Shown here: positions 27,569 through 37,301 of the stretch, piece after piece
Numbering within the stretch: the stretch's first letter is position 1
Layout of the letters: each line of letters opens with the position of its first letter
Origin: Bradyrhizobium manausense
GTDB lineage: Bacteria > Pseudomonadota > Alphaproteobacteria > Rhizobiales > Xanthobacteraceae
Direction: 5' to 3'
Length of the DNA: 64,000 nt
Assembly (NCBI RefSeq): GCF_018131105.1
Contig: NZ_JAFCJI010000001.1
Location: 868,001 to 932,000, forward strand
Position numbers and translations under genes: made by a program
Notes under the pieces: model-generated
Database searches by the model: none
Seen by the model: the letters and a program-made list of their open reading frames with translations, nothing else
Told to the model about the DNA's origin: nothing

Positions 27569-29125
27569 CTATTCCGCGGCCTGAAGCGTGGTCGGCACGG
27601 GGGCGAAATCCTCACGGAAGTGCTTCAATGCGCTGAGCACGGGGTAAGGCGTGAAGCCGCCGAGCGCGCAGAGCGAGCCGAATTTCATGGTGTTGCAGAG
27701 GTCTTCGACCAGCGCGAGGTTTTCGCTGACGCGCTCGCCGCGGATGATCTTCTCGATGGTTTCGACGCCGCGGGTCGAACCGATGCGGCAGGGCGTGCAC
27801 TTGCCGCAGGATTCGACGGCGCAGAACTCCATGGCGAAGCGCGCCTGCTTGCGCATGTCGACACTGTCGTCGAACACGACGATGCCGCCATGGCCGATCA
27901 GGCCGTCGCGTGCGGCGAAGGCCTCATAGTCGAACGGCGTGTCGAACAGCGCGCGCGGGAAGTAGGCGCCGAGCGGGCCGCCAACCTGCACCGCGCGAAC
28001 CGGGCGGCCGGTGAGCGTGCCGCCGCCGATGTCGTCGACGAGCTCGCCCAGCGTCACGCCGAATGCCGTTTCGAACAGTCCGCCCTGGCGGATGTTGCCG
28101 GCGAGCTGGATCGGCATCGTGCCGCGCGAGCGACCCATGCCGAAATCCGCATAGGCCTTGGCGCCCTCGGCGAGGATGAAGGGGATGGCGGCGAACGACA
28201 GCACGTTGTTGATGACGGTCGGCTTGCCGAACAGGCCGTGATGCGCCGGCAGCGGCGGCTTGGCGCGCACCAGGCCACGGCGGCCCTCGAGGCTCTCCAG
28301 CAGCGAGGTCTCTTCGCCGCAGACATAGGCGCCGGCACCGACGCGCACCTCCATGTCGAAGCCATAGGTCGAGCCGCCGATCTTGTCGCCGAGATAGCCG
28401 CCGCGCCGCGCCGCGACGATGGCGGCGTTCATCGCCTCGACGGCATGCGGATATTCGCTGCGGATGTAGATGTAGCCCTTGGTGGCGCCGACGGTGATGC
28501 CCGCGGTGGTCATGCCCTCGATGACGAGGAAGGGATCGCCTTCCATGATCATGCGGTCGGCGAAGGTGCCGCTGTCGCCTTCATCGGCGTTGCAGACGAT
28601 GAACTTGCGGTCGGCCTTGGCTTGCGCAACCGTCTTCCACTTGATGCCGGTCGGGAAGCCGGCGCCGCCGCGGCCGCGCAGGCCCGACGCCGTCACTTCG
28701 TTGAGGATCGCCTCCGAGCCGAGCGACAGCGCGCGCTCCAGGCCCTTGTAGCCGCCATGGGCGCGATAGTCCTCGAGCGAGCGCGGATCAATCACGCCGC
28801 AACGGGCGAAGGTGAGGCGGGTCTGACGCTTCAGCCAGGGGATTTCGTCTGCGAGCCCGAGCCGCAGCGCGTGTGGTCCGCTGCTCGCCATGGACTCGAA
28901 CACCGAGGCGACGTCTTCTGCGCTGACCGGGCCGTAGGCGACGCGACCATTCGGCGTTGCAACCTCGACCATCGGCTCCAGCCAGGAGAGCCCGCGTGAG
29001 CCGGTCCTGATGATCTCGACCGGCACGCCGCGCTTCCCTGCGGCTTGCTCGAACGCGACTGCAATGTCATCGGCGCCGACGGCAACCGCGGCGGCATCAC
29101 GGGGAATGAAGATCCGCATGTTCAT
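27569..29125 (-). CDS. fdsB: NAD-dependent formate dehydrogenase beta subunit
   Basis: 518 residues, NuoF/HoxF-like. Starts MNMRIFIPRDAAAVAVG at the ATG overlapping the fdsG stop (TCAT overlap at 29122-29125). The N-terminal ~120 residues form a thioredoxin-like domain lacking the cluster cysteines. The FMN/NADH domain follows, with GRGGAGFPTGIKW, NADEGDSGTFAD and GAGAYVCGEETSLLESLEG, and then the 4Fe-4S motif ESCGKCTPCRIGS (with the remote fourth Cys in SLCALGG). It passes electrons from FdsA to NAD+. Confidence 0.97.
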   Translation of the reverse strand: MNMRIFIPRDAAAVAVGADDIAVAFEQAAGKRGVPVEIIRTGSRGLSWLEPMVEVATPNGRVAYGPVSAEDVASVFESMASSGPHALRLGLADEIPWLKRQTRLTFARCGVIDPRSLEDYRAHGGYKGLERALSLGSEAILNEVTASGLRGRGGAGFPTGIKWKTVAQAKADRKFIVCNADEGDSGTFADRMIMEGDPFLVIEGMTTAGITVGATKGYIYIRSEYPHAVEAMNAAIVAARRGGYLGDKIGGSTYGFDMEVRVGAGAYVCGEETSLLESLEGRRGLVRAKPPLPAHHGLFGKPTVINNVLSFAAIPFILAEGAKAYADFGMGRSRGTMPIQLAGNIRQGGLFETAFGVTLGELVDDIGGGTLTGRPVRAVQVGGPLGAYFPRALFDTPFDYEAFAARDGLIGHGGIVVFDDSVDMRKQARFAMEFCAVESCGKCTPCRIGSTRGVETIEKIIRGERVSENLALVEDLCNTMKFGSLCALGGFTPYPVLSALKHFREDFAPVPTTLQAAE

Positions 29126-29598
29126 CGCTGCGCCTCCGCGACCAGCGCATCGATACGCTTCTCGTCGAGCCGGCCGATGAGGCGGCCATCGAGCATCGCG
29201 GATGGCGCGGTCGCGCACAGCCCGAGGCAGTAGATCGGCTCCAGCGTGACGCGATCATCGGCAGTCGTGTTGCCGAGCGAAACACCAAGCTTCGCCTCGG
29301 CGCGCGCCGCCAGCGCATCGCCGCCCGCGGCCTGACAGGCCTCGGCACGGCACAGCTTCAGCACGTGGCGGCCTGCCGGCTTGTGGCGGAAGTCATGGTA
29401 GAAGGTGAAGACGCCATGGACTTCTGCACGCGACAGGTTCAGCGCCTGCGCCACCATGGGAATCGCCGCCTCCGGCACGTAGCCGAATGTTTCCTGAAGC
29501 GCGTGCAGAATGACGAGCGTCGCGCCTTCCTGCCCGGCGTTTTCGGCGATGATTTCAGCGCCGCGCGTCTCGTCCCAACGTTCGTAAACCGCTGTCAT
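29122..29598 (-). CDS. fdsG: NAD-dependent formate dehydrogenase gamma subunit
   Basis: 158 residues, NuoE-like. A helical N-terminal domain (LHALQETFGYVPEAAIPMVA) is followed by a thioredoxin-like 2Fe-2S domain with four cysteines: C83 and C88 in LCRAEACQA, C124 and C128 in YCLGLCATAP. First gene of the operon fdsG-fdsB-fdsA-fdhD-fdsD; it carries the 2Fe-2S cluster near FMN in the complex. Translation is coupled to fdsB by a 4-nt overlap. The promoter must lie in the 224-bp region shared with the divergent LysR gene. Confidence 0.95.
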   Translation of the reverse strand: MTAVYERWDETRGAEIIAENAGQEGATLVILHALQETFGYVPEAAIPMVAQALNLSRAEVHGVFTFYHDFRHKPAGRHVLKLCRAEACQAAGGDALAARAEAKLGVSLGNTTADDRVTLEPIYCLGLCATAPSAMLDGRLIGRLDEKRIDALVAEAQR

Positions 29599-29677
29599 TC
29601 TTCATTCTCAAATTGAGCGTCCCTTGCGCGCAAACTATTTGGAATCGTTCGAAGATCAATAAAGCTGTCTCATGCTG

Positions 29678-29713
29678 CGATTGCGAATTCTGATCGATTT
29701 GGAAACGCAATCG
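29678..29713. promoter_or_regulatory. Candidate LysR operator between fdsG and its divergent regulator
   Basis: An 8-bp perfect inverted repeat, CGATTGCG at 29678-29685 and CGCAATCG at 29706-29713, lies inside the 224-bp divergent promoter region, with a central ATCGAT palindrome between the arms (29693-29698). Dyads of this size are where LysR regulators usually bind, but the 20-nt spacer is longer than the classical T-N11-A box. Confidence 0.4.
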
Positions 29714-29822
29714 GTCGATATGGAGTGGTGATGAAACTTGTACCGGTTGCCGGTTTTTGCGTGTTGGTGCCGGTCCGGCGTGATAGCTTGCATGCCACGA
29801 CAGTGACCGAGGGGACGAACGG

Positions 29823-30719
29823 TTGATCGACAAGCTTGAACTGCTGCTGGCGTTGGCCAAGGAGCGGCATTTTGGACGGGCGGCAGAGGCCTGCGGCGTC
29901 ACCCAGCCGACGATGTCGACCGGGCTCAAGCAGCTCGAGGAGATCCTCGGCGTGATGCTGGTCCAGCGCGGGTCCCGGTTCCAGGGATTCACCCCCGAGG
30001 GCGAGCGGGCGCTGGACTGGGCGCGGCGCATCGTCGGCGATGCGCGCGCGATGCGCGACGAGATCAACGGATTGAAGCATCAGCTCTCCGGCGAGATTCG
30101 CATTGCGGCGATTCCGACCGCGCTCGGCATGGTCGCGTCGCTGACGACGCCGTTCCGTGCGCGCCATCCCGAGGTGCGTTTCAGCATCCGCTCGACGACC
30201 TCGTCGGAGGTGTTGGGGCTGCTCGAAAATCTCGAGGTCGATGCGGGGCTGACCTATATCGAGAACGAGCCGATCGGCAAGGTGCGCACCATTCCGCTCT
30301 ACAACGAGAGCTATCGCCTGCTCACCGCGCCCGATGGGATGTTCGGTGATCGCGAGACGGTGACCTGGACAGAGGTCGGGCAGGTGCCGCTATGCCTGCT
30401 GACGCCGGATATGCAGAACCGCCGCATCATCGACCGCGCGTTGCGCTCGGTCGGCGCGGAGGCCACGCCGACGCTGACATCGAACTCGCTTCTGGTGCTG
30501 TTCACCCACGTCAAGACCGGGCGCTGGGCGAGCGTGATGCCGGCCAAGCTCGCTGAGACGCTTGGCTTGTCGTCCGACAAGGTCCGCTCGATCCCGATCA
30601 CCGACCCCGAGGTCGATTACAGCATCGGTCTGGTGATTCCGCAGCGCGACCCGATGACGCCGCTGATCGCGGCGCTGGTCAATGTCGCCCGCGAGGTGGC
30701 GCCGACGCTGCAATCGTAG
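29823..30719 (+). CDS. LysR-family regulator, likely activator of the fds operon
   Basis: 298 residues from the TTG at 29823, supported by a GAGGGG site. N-terminal winged helix-turn-helix (about 4-60; HFGRAAEACGVTQPTMSTGLKQLEE), then the periplasmic-binding-protein-like effector domain (about 90-298, beginning LSGEIRIAAIPTALGMV). It is transcribed divergently from fdsG, the standard arrangement for FdsR-type regulators of formate dehydrogenase, so formate or a related one-carbon signal is the expected effector. That role is inferred from position only. Confidence 0.88.
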   Translation: MIDKLELLLALAKERHFGRAAEACGVTQPTMSTGLKQLEEILGVMLVQRGSRFQGFTPEGERALDWARRIVGDARAMRDEINGLKHQLSGEIRIAAIPTALGMVASLTTPFRARHPEVRFSIRSTTSSEVLGLLENLEVDAGLTYIENEPIGKVRTIPLYNESYRLLTAPDGMFGDRETVTWTEVGQVPLCLLTPDMQNRRIIDRALRSVGAEATPTLTSNSLLVLFTHVKTGRWASVMPAKLAETLGLSSDKVRSIPITDPEVDYSIGLVIPQRDPMTPLIAALVNVAREVAPTLQS

Positions 30720-30777
30720 GGCCACAGCGTTTTCGTGGATGCCGGTTCGCGTGAAGAAAACGCGTCAAACAAGAATC

Positions 30778-30807
30778 TAGAGCTTCGGTTCTGATACCGA
30801 AGCTCTA
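30778..30807. terminator. Bidirectional hairpin terminator between LysR and PAS kinase genes
   Basis: A perfect 11-bp stem, TAGAGCTTCGG at 30778-30788 and CCGAAGCTCTA at 30797-30807, with an 8-nt loop. The genes converge here, and the right arm covers the kinase stop codon (30805-30807). The flanking text at 30752-30777 (GTGAAGAAAACGCGTC followed by AAGAATC) is a phrase I associate with repeated intergenic elements in Bradyrhizobium, so this may be a repeat copy recruited as a terminator. Confidence 0.7.
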
Positions 30808-33135
30808 AGCCGCGGCGGAAATTCCGGACGCCGCCTTGACGGCATCGCGCGGCAGCGTCACGCGGACGACGGTGCCGACTTCCAGCCTCGAGCGCAGCTT
30901 CATCGAGCCGCCGTGCAGTTGTGCCAGCGAGCGGGCGATTGCAAGCCCCAGGCCGGAGCCGTGATAGGTCTTGGTGAGCTGGCTCTCGACCTGCTCGAAC
31001 GGGCGACCGAGCCGCGCCAGCGAGTGCGGCGCGATGCCGATGCCGGTGTCGGCGATCATCAGCACGATCTTGTCCTCGAGCTGCCGGCTGCGCACCACGA
31101 TGCGGCCGCCGTCGGGCGTGAACTTCACGGCGTTGGACAGCAAATTGACGACGATCTGCTTGGTGGCGCGGCGATCGGCGACGACGGAGATCGATTTCTC
31201 GATGTCGGCATCCAGCGTGAGGTTCTTGTCCTGGGCGCGGCCGGAGACGACGCGCAGGGATTCGGCGAGCGTCCGCGACAAATCGAGCTCTTCCATGTCG
31301 AGCTTCATGCGGCCGGCCTCGATCTTCGACATGTCGAGGATGTCGTTGATGACCTCGAGCAGGTAATGGCCGCTGGTCAGGATGTCGTGGCAGTATTCCT
31401 GGTACTTCTCGCTGCCGAGTTCGCCGAACATGCCCGAGCCCATGATCTCGGAGAAGCCGATGATCGCGTTCAGCGGCGTGCGCAGCTCGTGGCTCATATT
31501 GGCGAGGAATTTCGACTTGGTCTGGTTGGCTTCCTCGGCGCGGGTCTTCTCGCGCTGGTACTTCTCGGCGAGATCGGCGAGCTCGATGGTCTGGCGCTCC
31601 AGCGCCGCCTGCGAACGCTTGAGATCGATGACGGTGGCGCGCAGGCGCAGATCGTTGTCGACCAGCTTCTGCTCGTGCTCCTTGATCCGGGTGATGTCGG
31701 TGCCGACCGAGACGTAGCCGCCGTCCTTGGTGCGGCGCTCGCTGATGTGCAGCCAGCTGCCGTCGTCGAGCTGGGCCTCGAAGGTGCGGGCGCCGGGGCC
31801 TTGGGCCGCGGTCTCGTTGTGGCGGGTGCGGACCTCCGGCATGCGGCCGACTTCCAGTACGGTCTCGTAGGAGGTGCCGGGGATCACGGCGGTGTCGGGC
31901 AGCTTGTGCAGGCGTTGGAAGTGCGAGTTGCAGAGCACCAGGCGGTCGCTCGCGTCCCACAGCACGAAGGCTTCCGGAATGGTCTCGATCGCGTCGCGCA
32001 GGCGAAGGTCGGCTTCCACGCTGCGTTCGGCGAGGCTCTTCTGCTCGGTGATGTCGACCGCGATGCCGATCAGGTGCATGCCGGAATCGCTGGCGCCGCG
32101 GGTCCGCTCGCAGCGGACGCGCAGCCAGATCCAGTGGCCGTCGACATGCTGCATGCGGAATGTCTGGTCGATATGGTCGATCTTCTCGGAGATCAGCTGG
32201 TCGGCGATCTCGAACAGGTCGATGTCGTCGGACTTCACCAGCGCGTTGACCTCACCGAAGGTGAGGAGCTCGTTGCGACCGTCGAGGCCCAGCATCGAGA
32301 ACATCGATTGCGACCAGAAGATCCTGCCGCGCGACAGGTCCCAGTCCCACAGGCCGCAGCGACCGCGGTTGAGGGCGGTGTCGATCCGGCCGCGCACGGC
32401 GTCGTTGATGAGGTCGCCTTCGCGGGCGCGGGTCGACTGCCAATGGAAGGCGAAGCCGAGGATCAGGACGACGAAGCCTGTCGTCGCCGACAGGGTCACC
32501 GACAGCGCCGCATCCGAACCCCAGATCGGCTCGTTGCGCTCCTGGATCACGGTGACGAGGCCGGGCAACGACTTGATCGGCCGCGAGGTCGCCATCGCGG
32601 CGTTGCCGTTCGGCAGCGTCATGTTGGCGACGTCATTGTCGCGCGGCGGCGCGGCGAGCAACTGCGCGGTGGTGATCGCATCGAGCAGGCGGTCGCCGCC
32701 GGCGGGATCGCTGTCGATCGGAATCCGGGCGAGGATACGGCGGTCGACGCCGGCCGAGGTGACGACGACGTGGCGGCCCGAGACTCTCGCCTTGGACGGG
32801 ATCATGTCGGGCAGCAGCGTCGGCAGGTTCTCGATGTTCTTCAGCCGCTCGGCGCGCACGGAGGTGACGCGGTCGATGCGCTCGGCCAGCAGTTCGGCAA
32901 GCATCGAGATGTCGTTCTGGATCACCAGGCGCTTCTGGCGCGTCTGATCGACGACCTGGACGAATGCACCGAGACAGATGGTGATGAGGAAGGCGATGAT
33001 GAGCGTCGGCACGGCGCGGCGCAACGCCGGCTCCGCGATCAGGAGCCGATGATAGGCAGGTTTCGCGATCGACTGCGCCAATCCCTTGATCGAATCGGAT
33101 TGGACGCACGCGTTCGCGGCGTCTGCACGCGCCAT
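30805..33135 (-). CDS. Membrane sensor histidine kinase with PAS domains, PleC/DivJ-like
   Basis: 776 residues. Helix 1 at about 42-62 and helix 2 at about 212-232 enclose a ~150-residue periplasmic region. Two PAS-type domains follow (about 250-365, including WDWDLSRGRIFWS; and about 380-485, including IPEAFVLWDASDRLVLCN), then a coiled coil, HisKA with H549 in LANMSHELRTPLNAIIGFSE, and HATPase motifs NLLSNAVKFTP, DTGIGI and GSGLGLAIA. The SxxLRTPLNAIIGFSEIM wording with SEKYQEYCHDIL is that of the PleC/DivJ group, which acts on single-domain response regulators in alphaproteobacterial cell-cycle control; that role is not proven here. No receiver is attached. An AGGGGG site precedes the ATG at 33135. 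Confidence 0.9.
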   Translation of the reverse strand: MARADAANACVQSDSIKGLAQSIAKPAYHRLLIAEPALRRAVPTLIIAFLITICLGAFVQVVDQTRQKRLVIQNDISMLAELLAERIDRVTSVRAERLKNIENLPTLLPDMIPSKARVSGRHVVVTSAGVDRRILARIPIDSDPAGGDRLLDAITTAQLLAAPPRDNDVANMTLPNGNAAMATSRPIKSLPGLVTVIQERNEPIWGSDAALSVTLSATTGFVVLILGFAFHWQSTRAREGDLINDAVRGRIDTALNRGRCGLWDWDLSRGRIFWSQSMFSMLGLDGRNELLTFGEVNALVKSDDIDLFEIADQLISEKIDHIDQTFRMQHVDGHWIWLRVRCERTRGASDSGMHLIGIAVDITEQKSLAERSVEADLRLRDAIETIPEAFVLWDASDRLVLCNSHFQRLHKLPDTAVIPGTSYETVLEVGRMPEVRTRHNETAAQGPGARTFEAQLDDGSWLHISERRTKDGGYVSVGTDITRIKEHEQKLVDNDLRLRATVIDLKRSQAALERQTIELADLAEKYQREKTRAEEANQTKSKFLANMSHELRTPLNAIIGFSEIMGSGMFGELGSEKYQEYCHDILTSGHYLLEVINDILDMSKIEAGRMKLDMEELDLSRTLAESLRVVSGRAQDKNLTLDADIEKSISVVADRRATKQIVVNLLSNAVKFTPDGGRIVVRSRQLEDKIVLMIADTGIGIAPHSLARLGRPFEQVESQLTKTYHGSGLGLAIARSLAQLHGGSMKLRSRLEVGTVVRVTLPRDAVKAASGISAAA

Positions 33136-33170
33136 GCCTTCGGCCCCCTGAAAACCTGCTTACGACTGAT

Positions 33171-33199
33171 TTCGAAAGCAGCCCCACGTCGCTTTCGAA
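33171..33199 (-). promoter_or_regulatory. Inverted repeat in the PAS kinase 5' region
   Basis: TTCGAAAGC at 33171-33179 and GCTTTCGAA at 33191-33199 form a 9-bp perfect dyad with an 11-nt spacer, 36-64 nt before the kinase ATG on the minus strand. It could be an operator or an mRNA leader hairpin. Nothing else is evident in the 225-bp gap. Confidence 0.4.
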
Positions 33200-33360
33200 T
33201 CACAGCGATTTGAATCCACTTTGCGCAGGCTGTCGAGAGTCAACGAAACGTTAACGCGAAATAATTCTTATCCAACGAAGAGTTTGCGCGCTTCGACTCC
33301 GCAAACTCACGTGCGTGATGAGTCCGAAACGAGAACGCGGGAATCCGTGTGCGTTCTGCA

Positions 33361-34734
33361 TCACGCGCGCGGCGGCTCGGCGTGACTGATGACGCGCTTC
33401 ACGCTCGGGAACGCACGGCGCAGCCGGCGCTCGATCGCGTCGACATGCTCGTGCACCCTGATCACGCTCATCGACGGCGTGGCGCGGCAATGGAAGTTGA
33501 CGATCTCGCCCGCGTCGGTGTTGCGGACGCGTACATTATGGATGTCGTGGATCTCGCCGCCGGCGGCATATTCGGTGAGCGCGGCGGCGATGGCCTGCAC
33601 CCGCTCCGGCGCGGCATCGACGCCGAACGGCAGTTCCGGTTCCAGCGGCTCGATATGGACGTCGACCTCGACGTCCGCGCCGAACTCCTCCTGGATGTTC
33701 CGCTCCAGCGTGTTGGCGACGTCGTGGGCGGCTTCGAGCTGCATGTTGGCGTCGACCTCGAGGTCGATGCTGACGATCAGTTTGCCGCTGAGGTCATGCA
33801 CCGTGACGTGGTGGATGGCGAGGCCCGAATTGCGCGCGATCACCATGATGCGGTCGCGCACGGTCTCGTTGTCGCGGGCGACGGGGACGGCGGTGAACGA
33901 GAGGTCGGCATCGCCGAACGCCTTGACGACGGCAGCCTCGGCGTTGCGCTTGATGCTCTCGACGCGGTCGATCGGATAGGTCCGCGGCACTTTGGCGATG
34001 GCGTCGATGAAGGTCGTGGCCCCGACCATGCGGACCCGCAGCCGCTCCACGTCGATCACGCCGGGAACGCCGCAGATCGCAGCAGTCGCCTTCTCCTGCG
34101 CGCCTTCGGGTGCGCGATCGAGCAATGTCTGCACCGTGGAGCTCGCCATCCGCAGGCCGAGAGCCGCGATCATCACCGCCACGGCTGCGGCGGCCGCAGC
34201 GTCACCCCACCAGAAGCCGAACGCCGCGAGAACCAGCCCCACGATCACGGCGCACGAGCCCATCACGTCCGACGCAAAATGCAGCGCGTCCGCGGCCAGC
34301 GCCTCGCTTCGGGTCTCCCGCGCGGCGCGATGCAGGGCGCGGGCGCGCCAGAGATTGACGACGATGTCGACCACCAGCACGACGAACGGCACGGCCGAGA
34401 TCGTCGGCGGCGGGGTTCCCTCGCGGAGGTGGCTGTAGGACTGGACCAGGATGCCGCCCGCGAGCACGTAGAGCAGGGCGGTCACGCCGAGCGCGGAAAT
34501 GCTCTCGAGCTTGCCGTGGCCGTAATGGTGCTCGTCGTCGGCCGGCTTGTCCGACACCCGCACCACCGCCCAGGTGATGATGGTCGCGACCAGGTCGATC
34601 GAGGAGTGCAAAGCCTCCGAGATCAGCGCCAGCGATCCGATCGCGACGCCGACCACGAATTTGGCCGCCGCCATGCCGCCGCTGGCGAGGATCGAGATGG
34701 CCGCGACCGATGTCTTGTCGTGTTGTCCGCTCAT
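33361..34734 (-). CDS. Cation diffusion facilitator transporter with extended cytoplasmic part
   Basis: 457 residues against ~300 for a usual CDF protein. The N-terminal ~200 residues hold six membrane helices with the paired metal sites SEALHSSID (helix II) and ALHFASDV (helix V; HxxxD), plus HHYGHGKLE after helix II. The remaining ~250 residues contain what looks like three consecutive ferredoxin-like (ZT-dimer) units: one around FIDAIAKVPRTYPIDRVESI, one around IVSIDLEVDANMQLEAAHDV, and one around IVNFHCRATPSMSVIRVHEH. Typical CDFs have one. It would export Zn2+, Fe2+, Mn2+ or Co2+ in exchange for protons; the metal cannot be told from sequence. Confidence 0.88.
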   Translation of the reverse strand: MSGQHDKTSVAAISILASGGMAAAKFVVGVAIGSLALISEALHSSIDLVATIITWAVVRVSDKPADDEHHYGHGKLESISALGVTALLYVLAGGILVQSYSHLREGTPPPTISAVPFVVLVVDIVVNLWRARALHRAARETRSEALAADALHFASDVMGSCAVIVGLVLAAFGFWWGDAAAAAAVAVMIAALGLRMASSTVQTLLDRAPEGAQEKATAAICGVPGVIDVERLRVRMVGATTFIDAIAKVPRTYPIDRVESIKRNAEAAVVKAFGDADLSFTAVPVARDNETVRDRIMVIARNSGLAIHHVTVHDLSGKLIVSIDLEVDANMQLEAAHDVANTLERNIQEEFGADVEVDVHIEPLEPELPFGVDAAPERVQAIAAALTEYAAGGEIHDIHNVRVRNTDAGEIVNFHCRATPSMSVIRVHEHVDAIERRLRRAFPSVKRVISHAEPPRA

Positions 34735-34861
34735 GGCGGGGGATTTAGCAGGGTGCCCGTGAACATCAAGCGACGATCCACAGCCGTAGTCGCAAGTCGG
34801 TTGCAGGAGCGAAGCTGTTGCGAATGCTTCTGAATTGAAGGGTGGCTCGTGCCACAGGCTT

Positions 34862-34892
34862 CGTCATGCCCGGGTCAAGCCCGGCCATGACG
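34862..34892. repeat. Short palindromic repeat, CGTCATG type
   Basis: Near-perfect inverted repeat: CGTCATGCCCGGGT, three bases, then GCCCGGCCATGACG. Another dispersed intergenic element of the group, part of a 291-bp gene-free stretch (34735-35025) that is mostly repeat. Confidence 0.7.
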
Positions 34893-34915
34893 AGCGGAGA
34901 GGGTGCAGCTCTCGA

Positions 34916-35000
34916 AGGGTGGGCAAAGGCGCAACGCGCCATGCCCACGTTTCGTTCGTGATAGATAGCGATCGTGGGCGCGCTTCGCTTTGCCCACCCT
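34916..35000. repeat. Dispersed inverted repeat, GTGGGCAAAG type
   Basis: The left arm AGGGTGGGCAAAGGCGC (then GCCATGCCCACG) starts at 34916 and is mirrored by CGTGGGCGCGCTTCGC plus TTTGCCCACCCT ending at 35000. The centre (34950-34972) is unpaired. It lies just past the convergent end of the oxidoreductase gene. Repeats with GGGTGGGCAAAG arms are frequent between Bradyrhizobium genes. Confidence 0.7.
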
Positions 35001-35025
35001 ACGAGGCCGTCGCCCGGAGCGCCGA

Positions 35026-35997
35026 CTACGGCACCGTCACCACGATCTTCCCCAGATGCTTGTTCGCCTCCATGTGCTCGAACGCCTTGTCGATGTCGGA
35101 GAACGAATAGACCTTGTCGATCGGCAGTTGCAGCTTGCGCGACTCGACCGCACCCCAGATGTCCTTCCTGACCTCGTCGAAGATCGCGCGGACCTCCTCG
35201 ATGGTGCGGGTGCGGAAGGTGACGCCGATATAGCTGATGCGGCGGGCGGCATGGAGGTCGAAGTTGAAGTCGGCATGGGTGCCGCCGAGCCGGCCGACAT
35301 TGACGATGCGGCCCAAGACCTTCGTCGCGGCGAGGTTCTGGTTGGCGACCTTGCCGGAGACCTGGTCGACGATGAGGTCGACGCCTTCGCCGTTCGTCGC
35401 CTTCAGGACCTCGTCGACCCATTTGGGATCGGACGAGTCCACCGCGAGGTCGGCGCCATACTCCTTCAGCCGGCCGCGGCGATAGGCGTCGGTCGAGGAT
35501 CCGATCACGAGCTTTGCGCCCTTGAGTTTTGCGATTTGCATCGCCATCAGGCCGACACCGGAGCTCGCGCCCTGGATCAGCACGGCCTGGCCCGGCTGCA
35601 CGCCGCCGACGGTGACGACGGCATTGTGCATGGTCGCGAGCGCGACGGGGAGGGTGGCGGCCTCCTCGAAGTTCATGTTCGAGGGCGCCCGGAACAGCCG
35701 CCCGTGATCGGCAAGCGTATACTCCGCGAACGCCGCGCCGCCCGATCCCATGATGCGGTCGCCGACCTTGACGCCCTTCGCATCCGGCCCGAGCCCGGCA
35801 ACTTCGCCGGCCCATTCCATGCCGAGCACGGTGCCGGCGCCGCCGGCGGCGCCATGGGCGTGACCCTTGCGCATCCCGGTATCGGCGCGATTGAGGCCGC
35901 AGGCGCGGACCTTGACGAGGACCTGCGTGCCTTTCGGCGTTGGTTGAGCGACGTCGGAAATCCGAGCGCCGTCAGGACCGTAGACATAAGCCTTCAT
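35026..35997 (-). CDS. Zinc-independent MDR-family NADPH:quinone oxidoreductase
   Basis: 323 residues, GroES-like N-terminal half then Rossmann half with the nucleotide motif GASSGVGLMAMQIAK (about residue 145) and the basic patch STDAYRRGRL that favours NADPH. The structural and catalytic zinc cysteines of alcohol dehydrogenases are absent, so it belongs with quinone oxidoreductase / zeta-crystallin type enzymes that reduce quinones or enones. The gene is 25 bp downstream of the nitronate monooxygenase gene on the same strand, suggesting an operon dealing with reactive electrophiles or nitro compounds (inference). Confidence 0.85.
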   Translation of the reverse strand: MKAYVYGPDGARISDVAQPTPKGTQVLVKVRACGLNRADTGMRKGHAHGAAGGAGTVLGMEWAGEVAGLGPDAKGVKVGDRIMGSGGAAFAEYTLADHGRLFRAPSNMNFEEAATLPVALATMHNAVVTVGGVQPGQAVLIQGASSGVGLMAMQIAKLKGAKLVIGSSTDAYRRGRLKEYGADLAVDSSDPKWVDEVLKATNGEGVDLIVDQVSGKVANQNLAATKVLGRIVNVGRLGGTHADFNFDLHAARRISYIGVTFRTRTIEEVRAIFDEVRKDIWGAVESRKLQLPIDKVYSFSDIDKAFEHMEANKHLGKIVVTVP

Positions 35998-36022
35998 GAA
36001 TTACTCTCGCTTCTTGCAGTGA

Positions 36023-37117
<1,095 letters not shown>

Positions 37118-37180
37118 TCATGCGAATGGTGGGGTGATTCCGCGGGGCGGACAATCGGGTCGCGCCACTGCATCAAACGC

Positions 37181-37272
37181 CGTCATTGCGAGCAGCGGAG
37201 CGAAGCAATCCAGACTGCCCCCGCGGAGAGATTCTGGATTGCTTCTCCGCTACGCTCCTCGCACAGACGGCG
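37181..37272. repeat. Dispersed inverted repeat, CGTCATTGCGAGC type, copy 2
   Basis: Left arm CGTCATTGCGAGCAGCGGAG (then CGAAGCAATCCAGA) and right arm TCTGGATTGCTTCTCCGC (then ACGCTCCTCGCA), related to the copy at 5420-5502. It fills most of the 283-bp gap 37019-37301, and nothing else is recognisable there. Confidence 0.8.
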
Positions 37273-37301
37273 AGAACGATGAGGAGGCTACGGTACCGCC
37301 G

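Noticed and set aside
30913..33213. Long plus-strand frame antisense to the PAS kinase
   Set aside because: No recognisable domain, and it covers a kinase with intact HisKA and HATPase motifs.
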